Assembly: GCA_030549495.1 (NCBI GenBank)
Contig: JAUIRK010000414.1
Coordinates: forward strand, 124,001-188,000
DNA length: 64,000 bases
Source: Nectonema munidae
Taxonomy: Eukaryota; Nematomorpha; Nectonematoida; Nectonematidae
Direction: 5' to 3'
Under the pieces are notes generated by a model. The model had not been told where the DNA came from. It searched no databases and worked only from the letters and a program-made list of their open reading frames with translations. Below are positions 53,801-64,000 of this stretch, one piece after another. The position numbers and the translations under genes are program-made. The stretch's first letter is position 1. The number at the start of each line of letters is the position of its first letter.

Positions 53801-54229
53801 CTTAAAGAAATTCTCCTCACCCAATTTTTTATTAATAGAAAACTCTACCAGGATTTTTTGAAAGAATTGATTAACCAAAATTTAGTCTAAGGGCATTTTA
53901 TAAATTTGAATCAAAAATTTCTTGCATAAAAGAGGCATCATTAATTCTTATACTTTCCCTGTTAAACTCGTGGACTCGATGAACTTCCGTGATTAACTGT
54001 ATTGCGCTCTGTATATGGTTCAATAGCACATTGATTTTATATTGTAATGTTCAAGTAATTGTTGAAAGTTATTGTTAGTTTTTGGAGATGGAAGAAAAAG
54101 CTTTCCAACTATCGAGATTTTTGCTTGGAGAATTAATAATAATAATAATCAATCTTAATTAACTTTTTGAGAGTAGGTATATCATATTCTCGTTAACCCT
54201 TACAAAATCAATCATTCATATTTCAATTT

Positions 54230-54540
54230 TTTACATTTATTTCGTTTAACGTCCATTGTTCGGTAATCCACAGGGTAAGACACACAAATTTGTGAGACTT
54301 TTTACTTAGACCGTGGGTCATTTCTTGAATCTATGCTCTTCCTGACGTCAACCGGACGGCATCAGATTAAACAATGAGAGATTCTATTTCGGGTACATCG
54401 GAAAACGAACGTGAGACATTTGGAATGAAATCCCTGAGGATGGGAAAAGGCCACTTAATGAAATGGGGCTAAAAGAAGAGGAGGTTCAAGATCTAAAGAA
54501 ATGGACACAAGCGATTTCATCTTCCAACTCCCACTCGGGA
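54230..54540. other. Less AT-rich block of unknown nature
   Basis: Words such as CGGTAATCCACAGGGTAAG, ACGTCAACCGGACGGCATC and GATGGGAAAAGGCC stand out from AT-rich flanks, as repeat relics do here. I could not match it to any family or a second copy in the window. Confidence 0.3.
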
Positions 54541-54549
54541 CAATGTTTA

Positions 54550-56520
54550 AACTAATTTCTTTTTTAGAGTTTTAAGCTTAATTTGAGCATTTAAAACTTT
54601 TTGCCTAATTAATTTGCTTCGTTTTATCACACTTTTTTTAAAAATATGCCGAAAAAATTTAATCTTTTTCTTCCTTTTATAACTAAGTACAATATTTTTC
54701 TATGTGAAAGTTTTTCTATATAATTTGATGTTCAAAGCGTGAAATGATGACTTTCAAAAATGATTACAAGATTTATTGATTTAACAATTCAAAAAAGATC
54801 ATAGAAATGTATTCAGCCATTTTAATAAACATATAGTGAAGGAGTAGCATAAAATGACATATGGCATTCATGAATATTTTGTTTCAGTTTACCTTCAACC
54901 TTTATCACTAGATTTTCGTTCTCTGCAATAATTGTCATTGTTTGAGTAAATAAAGGATTATCATCTTTGCAAAAGGACGTCTTAAATTCTCCATTTCTAA
55001 AAGTTGTCTAAGATTGAAAATTAAAATTTATCATTAGATTAAGCACAAAATTTAGTATACGAAAAATATGGCACTCCTTCAACCTCATCCTGCTATAATA
55101 AACTTGGTAGTTTCACTTACTAATTACATGAACACAATTGTTTATTGGATTGTTAAGAGATGACTTTACAAATTTTATTTTACAACTCCTACTGATCATG
55201 TCAATATCGTCCCTAATCACTCAACACTTCATGATCAAAAAATTTAAGCTAGTGAAAATTCTCTATATTCTTAAGAAGTAGTTTTTGTATTAAAAAAGTG
55301 TCAAAAATTGCACATCTTTATTCAATTACAATCTACAAGTACAGGGAAAAAATGTAGTAGCTGACACTATATAGAGTATTCAATATAACAAAGAGCTTAT
55401 TTGTAAGAAAAATAAAAATTGCTAGTTATCTAATTTTATCGATACTTTTTGTTTGTTTTACATCTAAGTCAAGAACAAATAGTTCACCCAGAAGTTGAAA
55501 TATAGAAGTCACTGAAGTGGAGAATCAAGCAAGAATCTTACGTTTTAAGCACAAGGGATTCGTCGTCAGGTGTATTTTGACCGAACAGTTTATATAAATT
55601 TCTGAGATGAAATTTAAACGAAGATAAATATTTTAAAAGATTCTACGATTTCTTTAATCTCATGTCCATCATGATGTTCAATTTGCGTCTGTAACTCAAC
55701 TCCTTATCCTCCCCATTATAGAAAGTAATAAAAAAAGTCCTGCAAATCAAAAGATTAAATAATCACATGATGTATTGCATTTCCACACAAATCAAAGTCA
55801 TAAAATAGTTGCAATTCATGTTTGTCCGAAACCTGATCAAAGTACCACTACACTTTGCTATATCATGAAATCCTATCTGCACAGAAGGAAGCATTAAAAA
55901 TCATTTTTAAAAAGAGTCCCATACAATTTATTTGTTTTTCAAGATAATCTTCTCAAATGTAAGGATCTGTATAAACTTTACTTTTTGCTTTTTTTTTATT
56001 CGAATCCAAAAGTCTTCATGATGTTCACCTTCTTGCTCTTGCTAATTTCATTTCTTCAAAATCCAAGCATCCACTCAGATATCCTGTCGCAAAATTGTGG
56101 AACCACTTCCTATCGCAAAAACTTTTTCTCCTCATTCGAAAAGCTAATTTAAGTGAAATAATTTGGCGTTCAAAAATTGTCGGAACCAAATGTTTAAAAG
56201 ATACATAGAATAGAACTTTGCATTAATTCATAGAAAATGATCTGTTTCAATATTTAGCCGTTATACCTGTAAATAATTTTACTTCATTTTTGACTATGGA
56301 ATAATAAATTATAAGATTGATTTACTAATGATTATATGATTGATCATGATTGAAATTTAAAAAAGTTTATTTGAAAAAATAATAATAAAAAGAATAAAAT
56401 ATTCTAATAGAAAAATTACCTTGAATCGTTATTTGAGTGTTAAAATTGCCGAAAAAGCAGATAATGAATAATTGTAGCATCTTTACCAAAACGTTACGAT
56501 GAAATGATATAATTTTCTGC
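54550..56520. other. AT-rich stretch with no recognised gene
   Basis: No open frame over 60 codons on either strand. Confidence 0.45.
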
Positions 56521-56524
56521 CTAG

Positions 56525-57090
56525 CAGGGCCCAGGCACCCTATTTATTTTGGGGGCTTGAGCCCCCCCCCCCTTCCCCATTTTTGACCTGAGCCCTTTCC
56601 ACCCCTCACCCCCACTCAATTTTTCAAGCTTAAATATGTTTTAAATGAATTACATCTGATAAAGTGCGCTTGTGGAGAAGTCTTTCTTTGTACATTGGTG
56701 GTTTCAATAAATATATTATAAAATTGTCTAGAGTATTTTTTGAGCATCAAGCTGCTACTAACAATAGGAATCAGCACTGCTTTCTGTGAGAGAAGTTTTT
56801 CGACCCTTAAAAGAGTTTTTGAACTATTTCAACGAAAAGTCAAGAAGGCTGAATGTTTGACATGTAAATTGCTTTATTACGCTAAAAATGATATATTTCT
56901 TCTTTCACTTTTGTTATATAATAATTAATTATACTCCTCAATCCTCATCACCTTACTTCTATGACCTTCTTTAGCTCTTGTTTCCGATGTTGATCGAATT
57001 TGCTTCTAGAAAAGCAAATTTTATAGTATGTATATTCATAATGTATAGTTTCAGCCCCTTTGAGCCCCCCCCCTCTCCCTATAGAATTTA
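56525..57090 (+). mobile_element. hAT relic with CAGGGCCC end
   Basis: It begins CAGGGCCCAGGCACCC, followed by a C-run and CCCTTTCCACCCC. The plus frame 56740-56928 encodes KLLLTIGISTAFCERSFSTL KRV, the hAT C-terminal dimerisation motif (usually xxPxSxxxxERxFSxLKxI). A second C-run at 57063-57071 suggests the far terminal region, but the last bases are lost. Only the C-terminus of the transposase survives. Confidence 0.7.
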
Positions 57091-57729
57091 AAGATGTACT
57101 GCTGTACATAAAATCGGAAAATTGAATCAAATTTTGTTAAAAGCTTGGATATTTTCAAACATCTCTGGCTTCTTCTTCTTCAAGAAAATCCTAAAACTTA
57201 ATTAAAGAGTTTTCCTTAAAGCTGGATCTTTAGCTGATGGTAATTAGAAAGTTGAGAAGACCCTTTATAAACATCTTAGGACCGTGCACTGCTAGGTCTT
57301 ATTTTTATCCCTTTTAGTATTTTGGTTTAAAACTATGGGGTTAATAGATCAGTTAGTTAGCTTGAAAGTGTCTAGTTAGTAGGTGCTCCAATAGCAAAAC
57401 TTCGTTTAACACAATTTTTTTACAGATACTATATTTGATAAATTAGCATTTTCCATTAAATTATTCTACATCTATGAAATGTCATATTAAAAAATTTGAA
57501 ATTTAATTTCTATTAAATTTCTAATAGTGCTAAGTGCAGTCAGTCGTTAAACAAGTTTGAACATAGTCTACGCTTGCACATTTTATTAATCATTGAAGCC
57601 GCAAAATGATAAATTATTCAGATCATTTTCAGTTGAATCAAATTTAATTTCTTCATTTTATTTAACTTTGTCTTTTAGCTTTTCTTTTAACCCTTATTCA
57701 CATGTTTTCGCCATTTTTGGTGTGAATCA

Positions 57730-58045
57730 TTTGATTAGCCGGATGGGATCTAAATAATTACTTTCAAAATGGGAATGCTCATACCACACCCATCATTCAT
57801 CCTTTCAATATTTGGAAAGCCACACCAACGATCTGCCACAATTGTCGTTCCGCTTGAAACATCCTTTAAAATTATTTTCCTAGGATTTCTTCGCTTCGAT
57901 CAAACACCTCTACAATAAAACATCTTTTGCATCCTCTTTTCATTCCTCCCAAAGCACAACGTCTTTCCCGAAACCGAACACTCTGACAATTTCTATGGAA
58001 AAAGTGCTTTCGTCAAATTCGACAATTTTTGTTTAGAGTCATTAT
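57730..58045 (-). pseudogene. Merlin (ISXO2-like) transposase fragment
   Basis: Reading the minus strand from about 58030 gives IVEFDESTFSIEIVRVFGFG (first catalytic Asp in VExDES), then RCALGGMKRGCKRCFIVEVF DRSEEILGK, a frame break, and SSGTTIVADRWCGFPNIERM (second Asp in the GTTIxxDxW block). This is the ISXO2-like domain of Merlin transposases. The third catalytic region is gone. It is longer than, and distinct from, the piece at 9775-9957. Confidence 0.75.
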
Positions 58046-58269
58046 AAAAAGTTTCAATGCAAATGTCATCTTGAATCCATTTCGAGCAATATTATCTGCA
58101 ATAAATACGCCAAACGACAACACAGTGCGCGTACTTCAAATTAAATCAGAACTCTATCAAACTCACATATACTCTTGGAGTCTCATTATTTGGGCAAAAT
58201 TAAGTTTATTGTGACTATATGGAGTTGCACTTTTATCTTTTCTCAGAATTTATGCGACAAATTGGTATC

Positions 58270-59650
58270 TTAAATTCTTAAATTAGTTTCATCATCTTCA
58301 CTAGATTTTTCATTTTTCAGTGAAGCAATTGCTATGTATATGTCATTCAACTCGATTGTAGAAGGAAAAAAAGTTTTTGAATTAAAGGGAACTGTTTTAT
58401 CAACAAAAGAAAAGCAATCAACATGAGTAGTGTCTTTATTTTGTAAAAGGGCAGGAACGAAATCTTCACAATGATAATTGGGTGTATTTTTATTTTTCAC
58501 AACTAATATTTTATTTATTTCTTTCCACATATTTTTTTTGCAATCTCGAAGTCTGCTAGAATAGTATGTTACCTTAGCAATTTTGATTTGATATTTGTAA
58601 AATTTCAAATAGTTTTTATAATTAATCTCGTTTTGGAAGTGAGATGAATTGCTTCTATACTTTTTATAGTAAAATTCCTTTGTTTTTTTAAGCTTCATTA
58701 GCTTAGCAGAAAACCACGGACTTCTAAAAGAGCTGGGTGCACAAGGTATTAAAGGAAAAGATAAATCGAACACCTTTTTGTAGACGCACATAAAGTTGGA
58801 AAAGGCAGTGTCACAATCATTAATATCCATATAGATGAGAAATCTGTTTTAACAATATTATCCAAAAAATTTTGGTAGCACTTCATTGAAAAACTTCGTT
58901 TGTTTGGAGTATTAGCTGTCGCGTTAGAATTCAAGAAGAAATTTTTGAAACAAACAATATTACTGTAATGATCCGAAAAATCAGACAGAATGTTGAATGA
59001 TTCATATGATGAATCAATATTAAAAAATATATTATCTATAAGTGTGCCGGAATGCCGAGTGATCTTGGTAATGCCGGGTAAGTAATTATTACTCAAAAGT
59101 AATGTCAAAAAATTAAAAGAATGCGCACAAACATGACAATTTAGCAGATTAATATTAAAATCACCGCATATTATATTTTGTGAATTTGAATCAAGCGTTG
59201 AAAGAAAGTTGGAAAAAAATCGAATAAACTCAGTAATGCTGGTCGAAGGAGGCCGATAAAAGACTGAGAGATTCAAAATTTGATTAAAAATATTGAATTT
59301 GGTTGTTATATAATCAAAATCAGTTTCGTCTGAAGACTGAGAAAATGATGTTAAGAAAAATTTAGTCTTGTAGAAAATTGCAACACCTCCGCCCTTTCTA
59401 TGACGCTTGTAAGTTACAAGTTTAAATCCGGGTAAAGAAAAACTTGAATTTAACTGCCAAATTTCTGATAAACATATAAAGTCGAAACTGAAACTTAGAG
59501 AAGACAGGAAAACTTGAAGAGTGTCAAAGTTAGAACTCATACTTTGAATATTGACGTGAAAAATTTTAAGAGACTGTAAATTATAGAAAGAAGACACCTC
59601 GTCAACTGTTTGTGGAAAAATAGACTTGGTACGAAAAAGTGTTGATTTAT
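58270..59650 (-). pseudogene. LINE ORF2: apurinic-type endonuclease and RT linker, frameshifted
   Basis: 59597-58749 encodes an exonuclease-endonuclease-phosphatase domain: FHVNIQSMSSNFD (Asn of the N-terminal motif), FDFICLSEIWQL (catalytic Glu), HRKGGGVAIFYK, LNLSVFYRPPS, NIICGDFNINLL (GDFN motif), SGTLIDNIFFN (D-x-I) and FSDHYSNIVCF (SDH). The next frame, 58830-58270, overlaps it, continuing DCDTAFSNFMCVYKKVFDLS F and SFRSPWFSAKLMKLKKTKEF YYKKYR, a typical linker, and ending IAIASLKNEKSSEDD, the first residues of the RT. One frameshift near 58800 separates them. The coding frame is open upstream of the ATG at 59597, so the true start lies beyond the inserted sequence. Confidence 0.9.
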
Positions 59651-59659
59651 CAATGTCAT

Positions 59660-60205
59660 CAAAAACTAATTAGTAGTATGTAATTTGAAGTAGTAATTAG
59701 TAATTTGAGAAATCATCTTAATCTCGTTAAACCTCATTTTAGACTCCATTGTTCAAACTTGTCAATGAGACATAAAGTCATAGTTTTTTATGAAAAATAC
59801 AGATTTTTGTTGGGAGAAAGTGGCTCGTCAACTGAAAGATTCAAAAAGATTTTCAACTCTTACATTTCCTCTCAATATTCCCAACTTCCTCCATGTTCTG
59901 ATATGAACTGTTTCATTTGCTCTGATCCATGATAAGAGTTTCTCGTTTTCTTTGACTTCTTTTTTGCAGTGTGTATCCTTCAGCGGTTTCTATAAACCTT
60001 TGGATTTACACATATATTTTATTCCACATTTGCTTATTTTCTCATTTGCTTTCATATCGTATTCCAAAATAACTGTTAAATACATAGATTATTATTTATT
60101 AATGTAATTTTGTTTTCCACAATATATATTCGCTATATATGTCTCAGTTTCCCTATTTTATTTTAACTTTTTCTTTTCATTTTCAAAATAAATCTTATCT
60201 TATCT
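59660..60205 (+). repeat. Insertion inside the LINE with (TCTTA)n tail
   Basis: LINE coding similarity stops at about 59655 and resumes at about 60240. The inserted piece carries a plus-strand frame (59705-59932) with MRHKVIVFYEKYRFLLGE and PPCSDMNCFICSDP, and ends AATAAATCTTATCTTATCT. A repetitive 3' tail after a short coding end suggests a 5'-truncated retroelement in the opposite orientation. I do not recognise the family. Confidence 0.5.
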
Positions 60206-60243
60206 AATGAGTCAAACAAATCATGAATTTTCATGTTACCCAT

Positions 60244-61071
60244 TTAAGGAGAGTCAACAAAAACTTTGAGAGTATCAATTTCCTTATTGAAAAGCGATAA
60301 TTTGATATTAATCAGAGTAGTACAAGAGGTGGAATTAGCAATGTGATTAAGATCCAGCTTTCTATCAGCGCACAATTTACAGAAATATTTATTTTCAGTA
60401 CATTTAACATCACAATTTTCGGAAGAGTGGCCAAGTCCGCAAAACCTGCATAAAAATTCTTTAGTACAAACTGAACTGATATGCCCATAGCTAGAGCACT
60501 TAAAACAAATTTTAACAAAATGTTTGGGGAGAGATACCGAGTGAGCCATAGAATTGATAAAAAAATATTTACTTGAATGAACATAACTCACAAACTCTTT
60601 GTCGACTCGGAAAGCTACATTACATAATTTATTCCTTTTACCCATATTTAATTTGAATACTTTAAGTAAAGAATTTTCAGGAATTTTATTTTGAAGACAA
60701 AGAGCATTTTCTATAACAGAAATATCTGAACTGTCATCAATATTTTTCAACACAAAAGTGGGTAGCCTCTGTTTTAAACATTCAAAGGTATAGTTGTTAT
60801 TTTTTAAGTAATTGATGAGATTATTATATGATTCCTTTCCCGAAGATTCTATTATAAGCGAGCCGTCTTTACACTTTCTATATTTAGTGAAACAAAAACC
60901 ATTTTTTAAAGGATTGAGTGTCTGAGTGATAAAGTTCCCTAAACTAGGTATTTTACTTTCGTTATCGAAGAGGTTTTTTATTTTCACACTCATCTCTGGG
61001 TTATAAAAACTATTAGATTTTGGAATATCAACAAAACCACATTTTTCTGAAGTTTTGTGATCATAATGCAA
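60244..61071 (-). CDS. LINE ORF1: gag-like nucleic-acid binding protein
   Basis: An open frame of 275 codons, intact from Met to stop. The first two thirds have no motif I recognise, apart from a hydrophobic-polar pattern compatible with an RNA-binding fold around residues 60-170. The C-terminal part has CCHC zinc knuckles: CFKCSSYGHISSVC, CRFCGLGHSSENC, and a looser CKLCADRKLDLNHIANSTSC. This layout is that of ORF1 proteins of Jockey/CR1/I-type LINEs, which bind the element RNA. It lies upstream of the endonuclease ORF in the same direction. As the ORF2 copy is broken, it is unlikely to be mobile. Confidence 0.85.
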   Translation of the reverse strand: MHYDHKTSEKCGFVDIPKSNSFYNPEMSVKIKNLFDNESKIPSLGNFITQTLNPLKNGFCFTKYRKCKDGSLIIESSGKESYNNLINYLKNNNYTFECLKQRLPTFVLKNIDDSSDISVIENALCLQNKIPENSLLKVFKLNMGKRNKLCNVAFRVDKEFVSYVHSSKYFFINSMAHSVSLPKHFVKICFKCSSYGHISSVCTKEFLCRFCGLGHSSENCDVKCTENKYFCKLCADRKLDLNHIANSTSCTTLINIKLSLFNKEIDTLKVFVDSP

Positions 61072-61079
61072 TTTCGTTG

Positions 61080-61740
61080 CTAACTCGGAGTATAATGGTT
61101 TCGATTACTTATAATTTATTTACCTGGTAATTATTTTCTTAATTTATTTAATAAACCAACTTTATGTGTTTAATTCACTCAAAATATTTCATTCTACAGT
61201 AACTTATGTAACTCGATAGGATCTCCATCTTTTTGGCTACAAATTCGTTATCGGCTCGTAGTCTCTACGTCATATTATAATTTACAGTATGTAATTTTGC
61301 TATTCATTCCATGATGATCCTTTCTTGGTAGCTCTTTTTTCATTAGAAATTTATATTTTTCAATGTGTGTTCGAAAAATTTTTTATAAGGATGAAATTAC
61401 TTTTTTCCTCTCACAAAGCATTCTGAAGAATTTTGAGATTTAGATTTTTTTTATAGTGGTTTTTTTTTGGGTATTTCAAATTCATTTTAATTTTTTTTTT
61501 TTTAAATTTTTGTTTTTTTTTAAAAATTTTAATAAATAATTAAAAAAAAAAAAAAAAAAAAAAAAATGTTCTCTTTTCAATTAGTTTTCAACTTGGTTCC
61601 TTCTCTCATACAAATTTTGAAAAGATTTTATAATACGTTTTGTCTTTTTAAATAAATATTTCATACTCAAGATGTTTGTAGAAAGTATTATAAGCCAAAA
61701 TATAGAAAAAAAAAGTATATTTTTACTATATACCTAATAT
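61080..61740. other. AT-rich flank with long A and T runs
   Basis: 61430-61566 consists mostly of T runs followed by about 25 A. No gene is visible. Confidence 0.6.
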
Positions 61741-61759
61741 GCAGCCATTTTTTGAAAAT

Positions 61760-62632
61760 TTTTTACAGAACTGATTTTCAGGCATACATTACTAATTCAA
61801 TTGCCACTTCGAGATATTTTTTAACCGTATTATCTAAAATCCAGTACAGAAATAAAATAAGCATAGTCAATTTGGTATAAAACAGATATTTTATTTTTTT
61901 GAATATATTTTTGAAGACCGTATCTAGAAGTAAACCGCAAATCTGATTGAAGCTTTTAGATATTTTAAAACCATAAATGCCAAACCTGAATCCAAAAATA
62001 AAACCAGCATCTTCCATTTGGCATAAAAACAGATATTTTATTTAAATTTCAAAAATATTTCTGTAGACATTAGACGTAAATCGAACATTTGATTGACACT
62101 TTCAGACATTTAAAACTTCTAAATGCAAAAAATGATTTCAGAAATAAAAATGATCATGGTCGAATTGGTATAAAAACATATATTTCATGTAAAATTAGAG
62201 AGAATATTTTGGGATATAGTTTTCAGACATAAACCGCAAATTTGATTGACACTAGCAGTAAAACCTCTAAATGCGAAAACTGTGTTCAGAAATGAAATCA
62301 TCATGATATATTTGCTATAAACAAATTTTAGAACTAAACGCAAATTTAATTGATACTTATATGTATTTTCAAATTAAATTAAACCTGCAAAAATTGAGTC
62401 CATAAATGAAACTAGCATGGTTGATTTGGTATAAAAACATATATTTAATGGTAAAATTTGAATAAATATTTTTGGTGACAATTTTTAGAACTAAACGCAA
62501 ATTTGATTGATACTTATAGGTATTTTCACATCATAAATGTAAAAAATGAGTACAGAAATGAAAACAGCATGATTGATTTGGTATAAAAACATATTTTTTA
62601 AGAGAATATTTTTGGAGACAATTTTCAGAAGT
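61760..62632 (+). repeat. Diverged tandem repeat, unit about 147 bp, six units
   Basis: The marker TTTGGTATAAAAACA (with variants) occurs at about 61871, 62017, 62164, 62311, 62425 and 62577, spacings 146, 147, 147, 114 and 152. Between markers the same order recurs: AATATTTTTGGAGACA, CAGAAGTAAACCGCAAATTT GATTGA, CACTT, CATAAATG, AAAATGA, CAGAAATGAAA and GCATG. Units have diverged by substitutions and one has a shortened middle. The 79-codon minus frame at 61778-62017 is a by-product. Confidence 0.85.
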
Positions 62633-62639
62633 CACCCTC

Positions 62640-64000
62640 CCCCCTAACAAAACCGTGAAAAGTCTTTACTATAAATTGCTTATAGGTAGTTTTATTTGTA
62701 GCGTTTAGTTCTTGATAGCAGCGGGTAAGCTATTGAAAGTATGCGTTACACATATGTGCGTATTTTAAAAAAAAATTTTGCGTTTTAAATCATGTATGCT
62801 TTCAAAGTTGTACTGGTAGTAGGAAATTATTTTTCCGAATGTGAGAAAAGACGATCTCACTGCGTACTATTGGAAGAGAAGGAAGTTTTTAGCCAATTTT
62901 TCTTCACCAGCTATAGACCCATTTGTATTCTCCTTTTTTATGTTTTCTTTCTTACCATTGGAAAGGGAAAAATATTTATTTAATGATGAAACAAATATAG
63001 AAATATTTTGACATGAAACGATTAGTGAGATTTTCTATACTCTAAGTACATCTATAACATATATGACTATATTTTAAATAAATTTAAATGACCTTTAATC
63101 CAAGCGTTTTCCGAAAGCTTATATTGCGCAGCAACTTTTTGTCTTTTCATTATTGGTTTTAGGCTATCAAATTTATATAGTTTAAGAAAGTTTTCCAAAA
63201 GTTAACTTAATTAAAAAAGACTATAGCTAAAAAATTGGATATTACTTTTACATTTTAATGGTCATTAAAGGTCAATATACTCTTTTGGCACTTTACTTAT
63301 TAATATCTCAAAAAAGATACAAAACTTTAACATGATAGAAAATATTATTTTGATTTCAAGTGCTATAAAAAAATTATCTCTATTTAAAATTCACTACTTT
63401 CATGTTTTAAAGTGAGTTAAGTTTTGGCATGAAACTAGTTAGCAAAGTTTGCCTATTTTCTAAGAATCAATATCATATATTGCTATATTTTAAGGTAAAA
63501 TTAAATGACCCATATTTGTTCCAATCTAATCTTCAAATTATTGTGACTATAACTTTAGCGCGCTCTTTAAAAAATTACTTATTTTGTTAGAATTATTATT
63601 TAGCATTTGATATTTTTATGCCACTCATCAGACTCTTTCTGTTCACACACTACACGCTTTCAGTTCGCTCATCGTATTCATAAGATTGTGGCCAAGGTAG
63701 AATGAGGAACGCTCAAAAGGAATACAGATTGCGTTACTCTACCAATTTGTTACCCATACAGCATATACAATGGTTTATTTTAAAGGGTTAAATAAGCTAT
63801 TTTGCGCATATCAAGTCAAATCATGGCTTGTAATACTTCCAAATGTAGCAAATTTTATACTGAATTTGAATATGTAAACCATTTTTGATAAATATTGATT
63901 TAGAGATTTAGTTAATTAAAAATTTAGTTAGGTAAATTATGTAACACTCCAAAGCTAAAAATATACTAATCTCTACAGTAAATGATATTATATACACATA
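62640..64000. other. AT-rich right edge, no recognised gene
   Basis: A TTTAAAGGGTTAAA at 63779-63791 could be one end of a TTAA element, but no partner end was seen. The frame 62792-62983 shows no domain. Confidence 0.4.

Larger units (their letters stand above)
58262..61071 (-). mobile_element. LINE (non-LTR retrotransposon), 5' half, interrupted
   Basis: Minus-strand order: gag-like ORF1 (61071-60244), an unrelated insertion (about 59660-60205), the endonuclease part of ORF2 (59597-58749) and its linker to the reverse transcriptase (58830-58270), where coding similarity stops. The reverse transcriptase proper is missing. Retaining the 5' half and losing the 3' half is the reverse of usual LINE truncation and suggests a later deletion. 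Confidence 0.85.

Noticed and set aside
61778-62017. A 79-codon minus-strand gene
   Set aside because: It lies in the first unit of the 147-bp tandem array and is not kept open in the other units.

Overview
The window looks like a piece of an AT-rich animal nuclear genome. It has a spliced host gene with GT-AG introns, tRNA-derived SINEs, LINEs, an LTR retrotransposon and many DNA transposons (hAT, piggyBac, Tc1/mariner, pogo/Tigger, Merlin). Base composition, the arthropod-like calcineurin B sequence and the mix of mobile elements suggest an arthropod; a caligid copepod (sea louse) is my best guess, but this is inference. I see no bacterial operons, CRISPR arrays or rRNA genes.

The only host gene I can support is calcineurin subunit B on the + strand. 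Five coding exons lie between 36,949 and 45,542 and encode residues 2-169; the exon carrying the start ATG is upstream and was not found. Its 6.2 kb third intron is largely filled with transposon relics: a short element with 'GACTCC'-rich ends, a mariner-like element, a TTAA MITE, a GTT-headed repeat, a piggyBac and an unfamiliar element with long inverted ends.

Layout. 0-2 kb: two copies of one tRNA-derived SINE, one copy of another, and a perfect 51-bp duplication. 2.8-5 kb: a short inverted-end repeat and a ZBED5-like hAT relic. 6.6-8.55 kb: a hAT element with matching ends and a perfect 8-bp target duplication. 9.6-12 kb: a Merlin relic and a pogo/Tigger relic. 15-20.4 kb: short MITEs and a decayed coding relic of an unnamed arthropod family, split by a Tc1/IS630-like element and a TTAA MITE. 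21.7-26.5 kb: a LINE tail, hAT remnants and a triplicated, partly inverted block derived from a Tigger-like element. 27-34 kb: mostly empty AT-rich DNA with a hairpin repeat and hAT ends. 34-36.5 kb: a hAT relic and a dense cluster of TTAA MITEs just before the calcineurin exons. 48.2-52.5 kb: a TIR element carrying an inserted, broken Ty3-type LTR retrotransposon. 52.9-54 kb: a LINE RT relic. 56.5-58.1 kb: hAT and Merlin relics. 58.3-61.1 kb: the 5' half of a LINE (gag-like ORF and endonuclease) interrupted by another insertion. 61.8-62.6 kb: a diverged tandem repeat of about 147 bp.

The most notable signals are the swarm of TTAA-flanked MITEs that share an internal ATCGTCTGC-type motif but have different terminal palindromes, the inverted-end element at 42.2-43.1 kb, the compound palindrome at 24.7-26.2 kb, the repeat-built termini of the 17.4-19.6 kb transposon, and the nucleosome-length tandem array near the right end.
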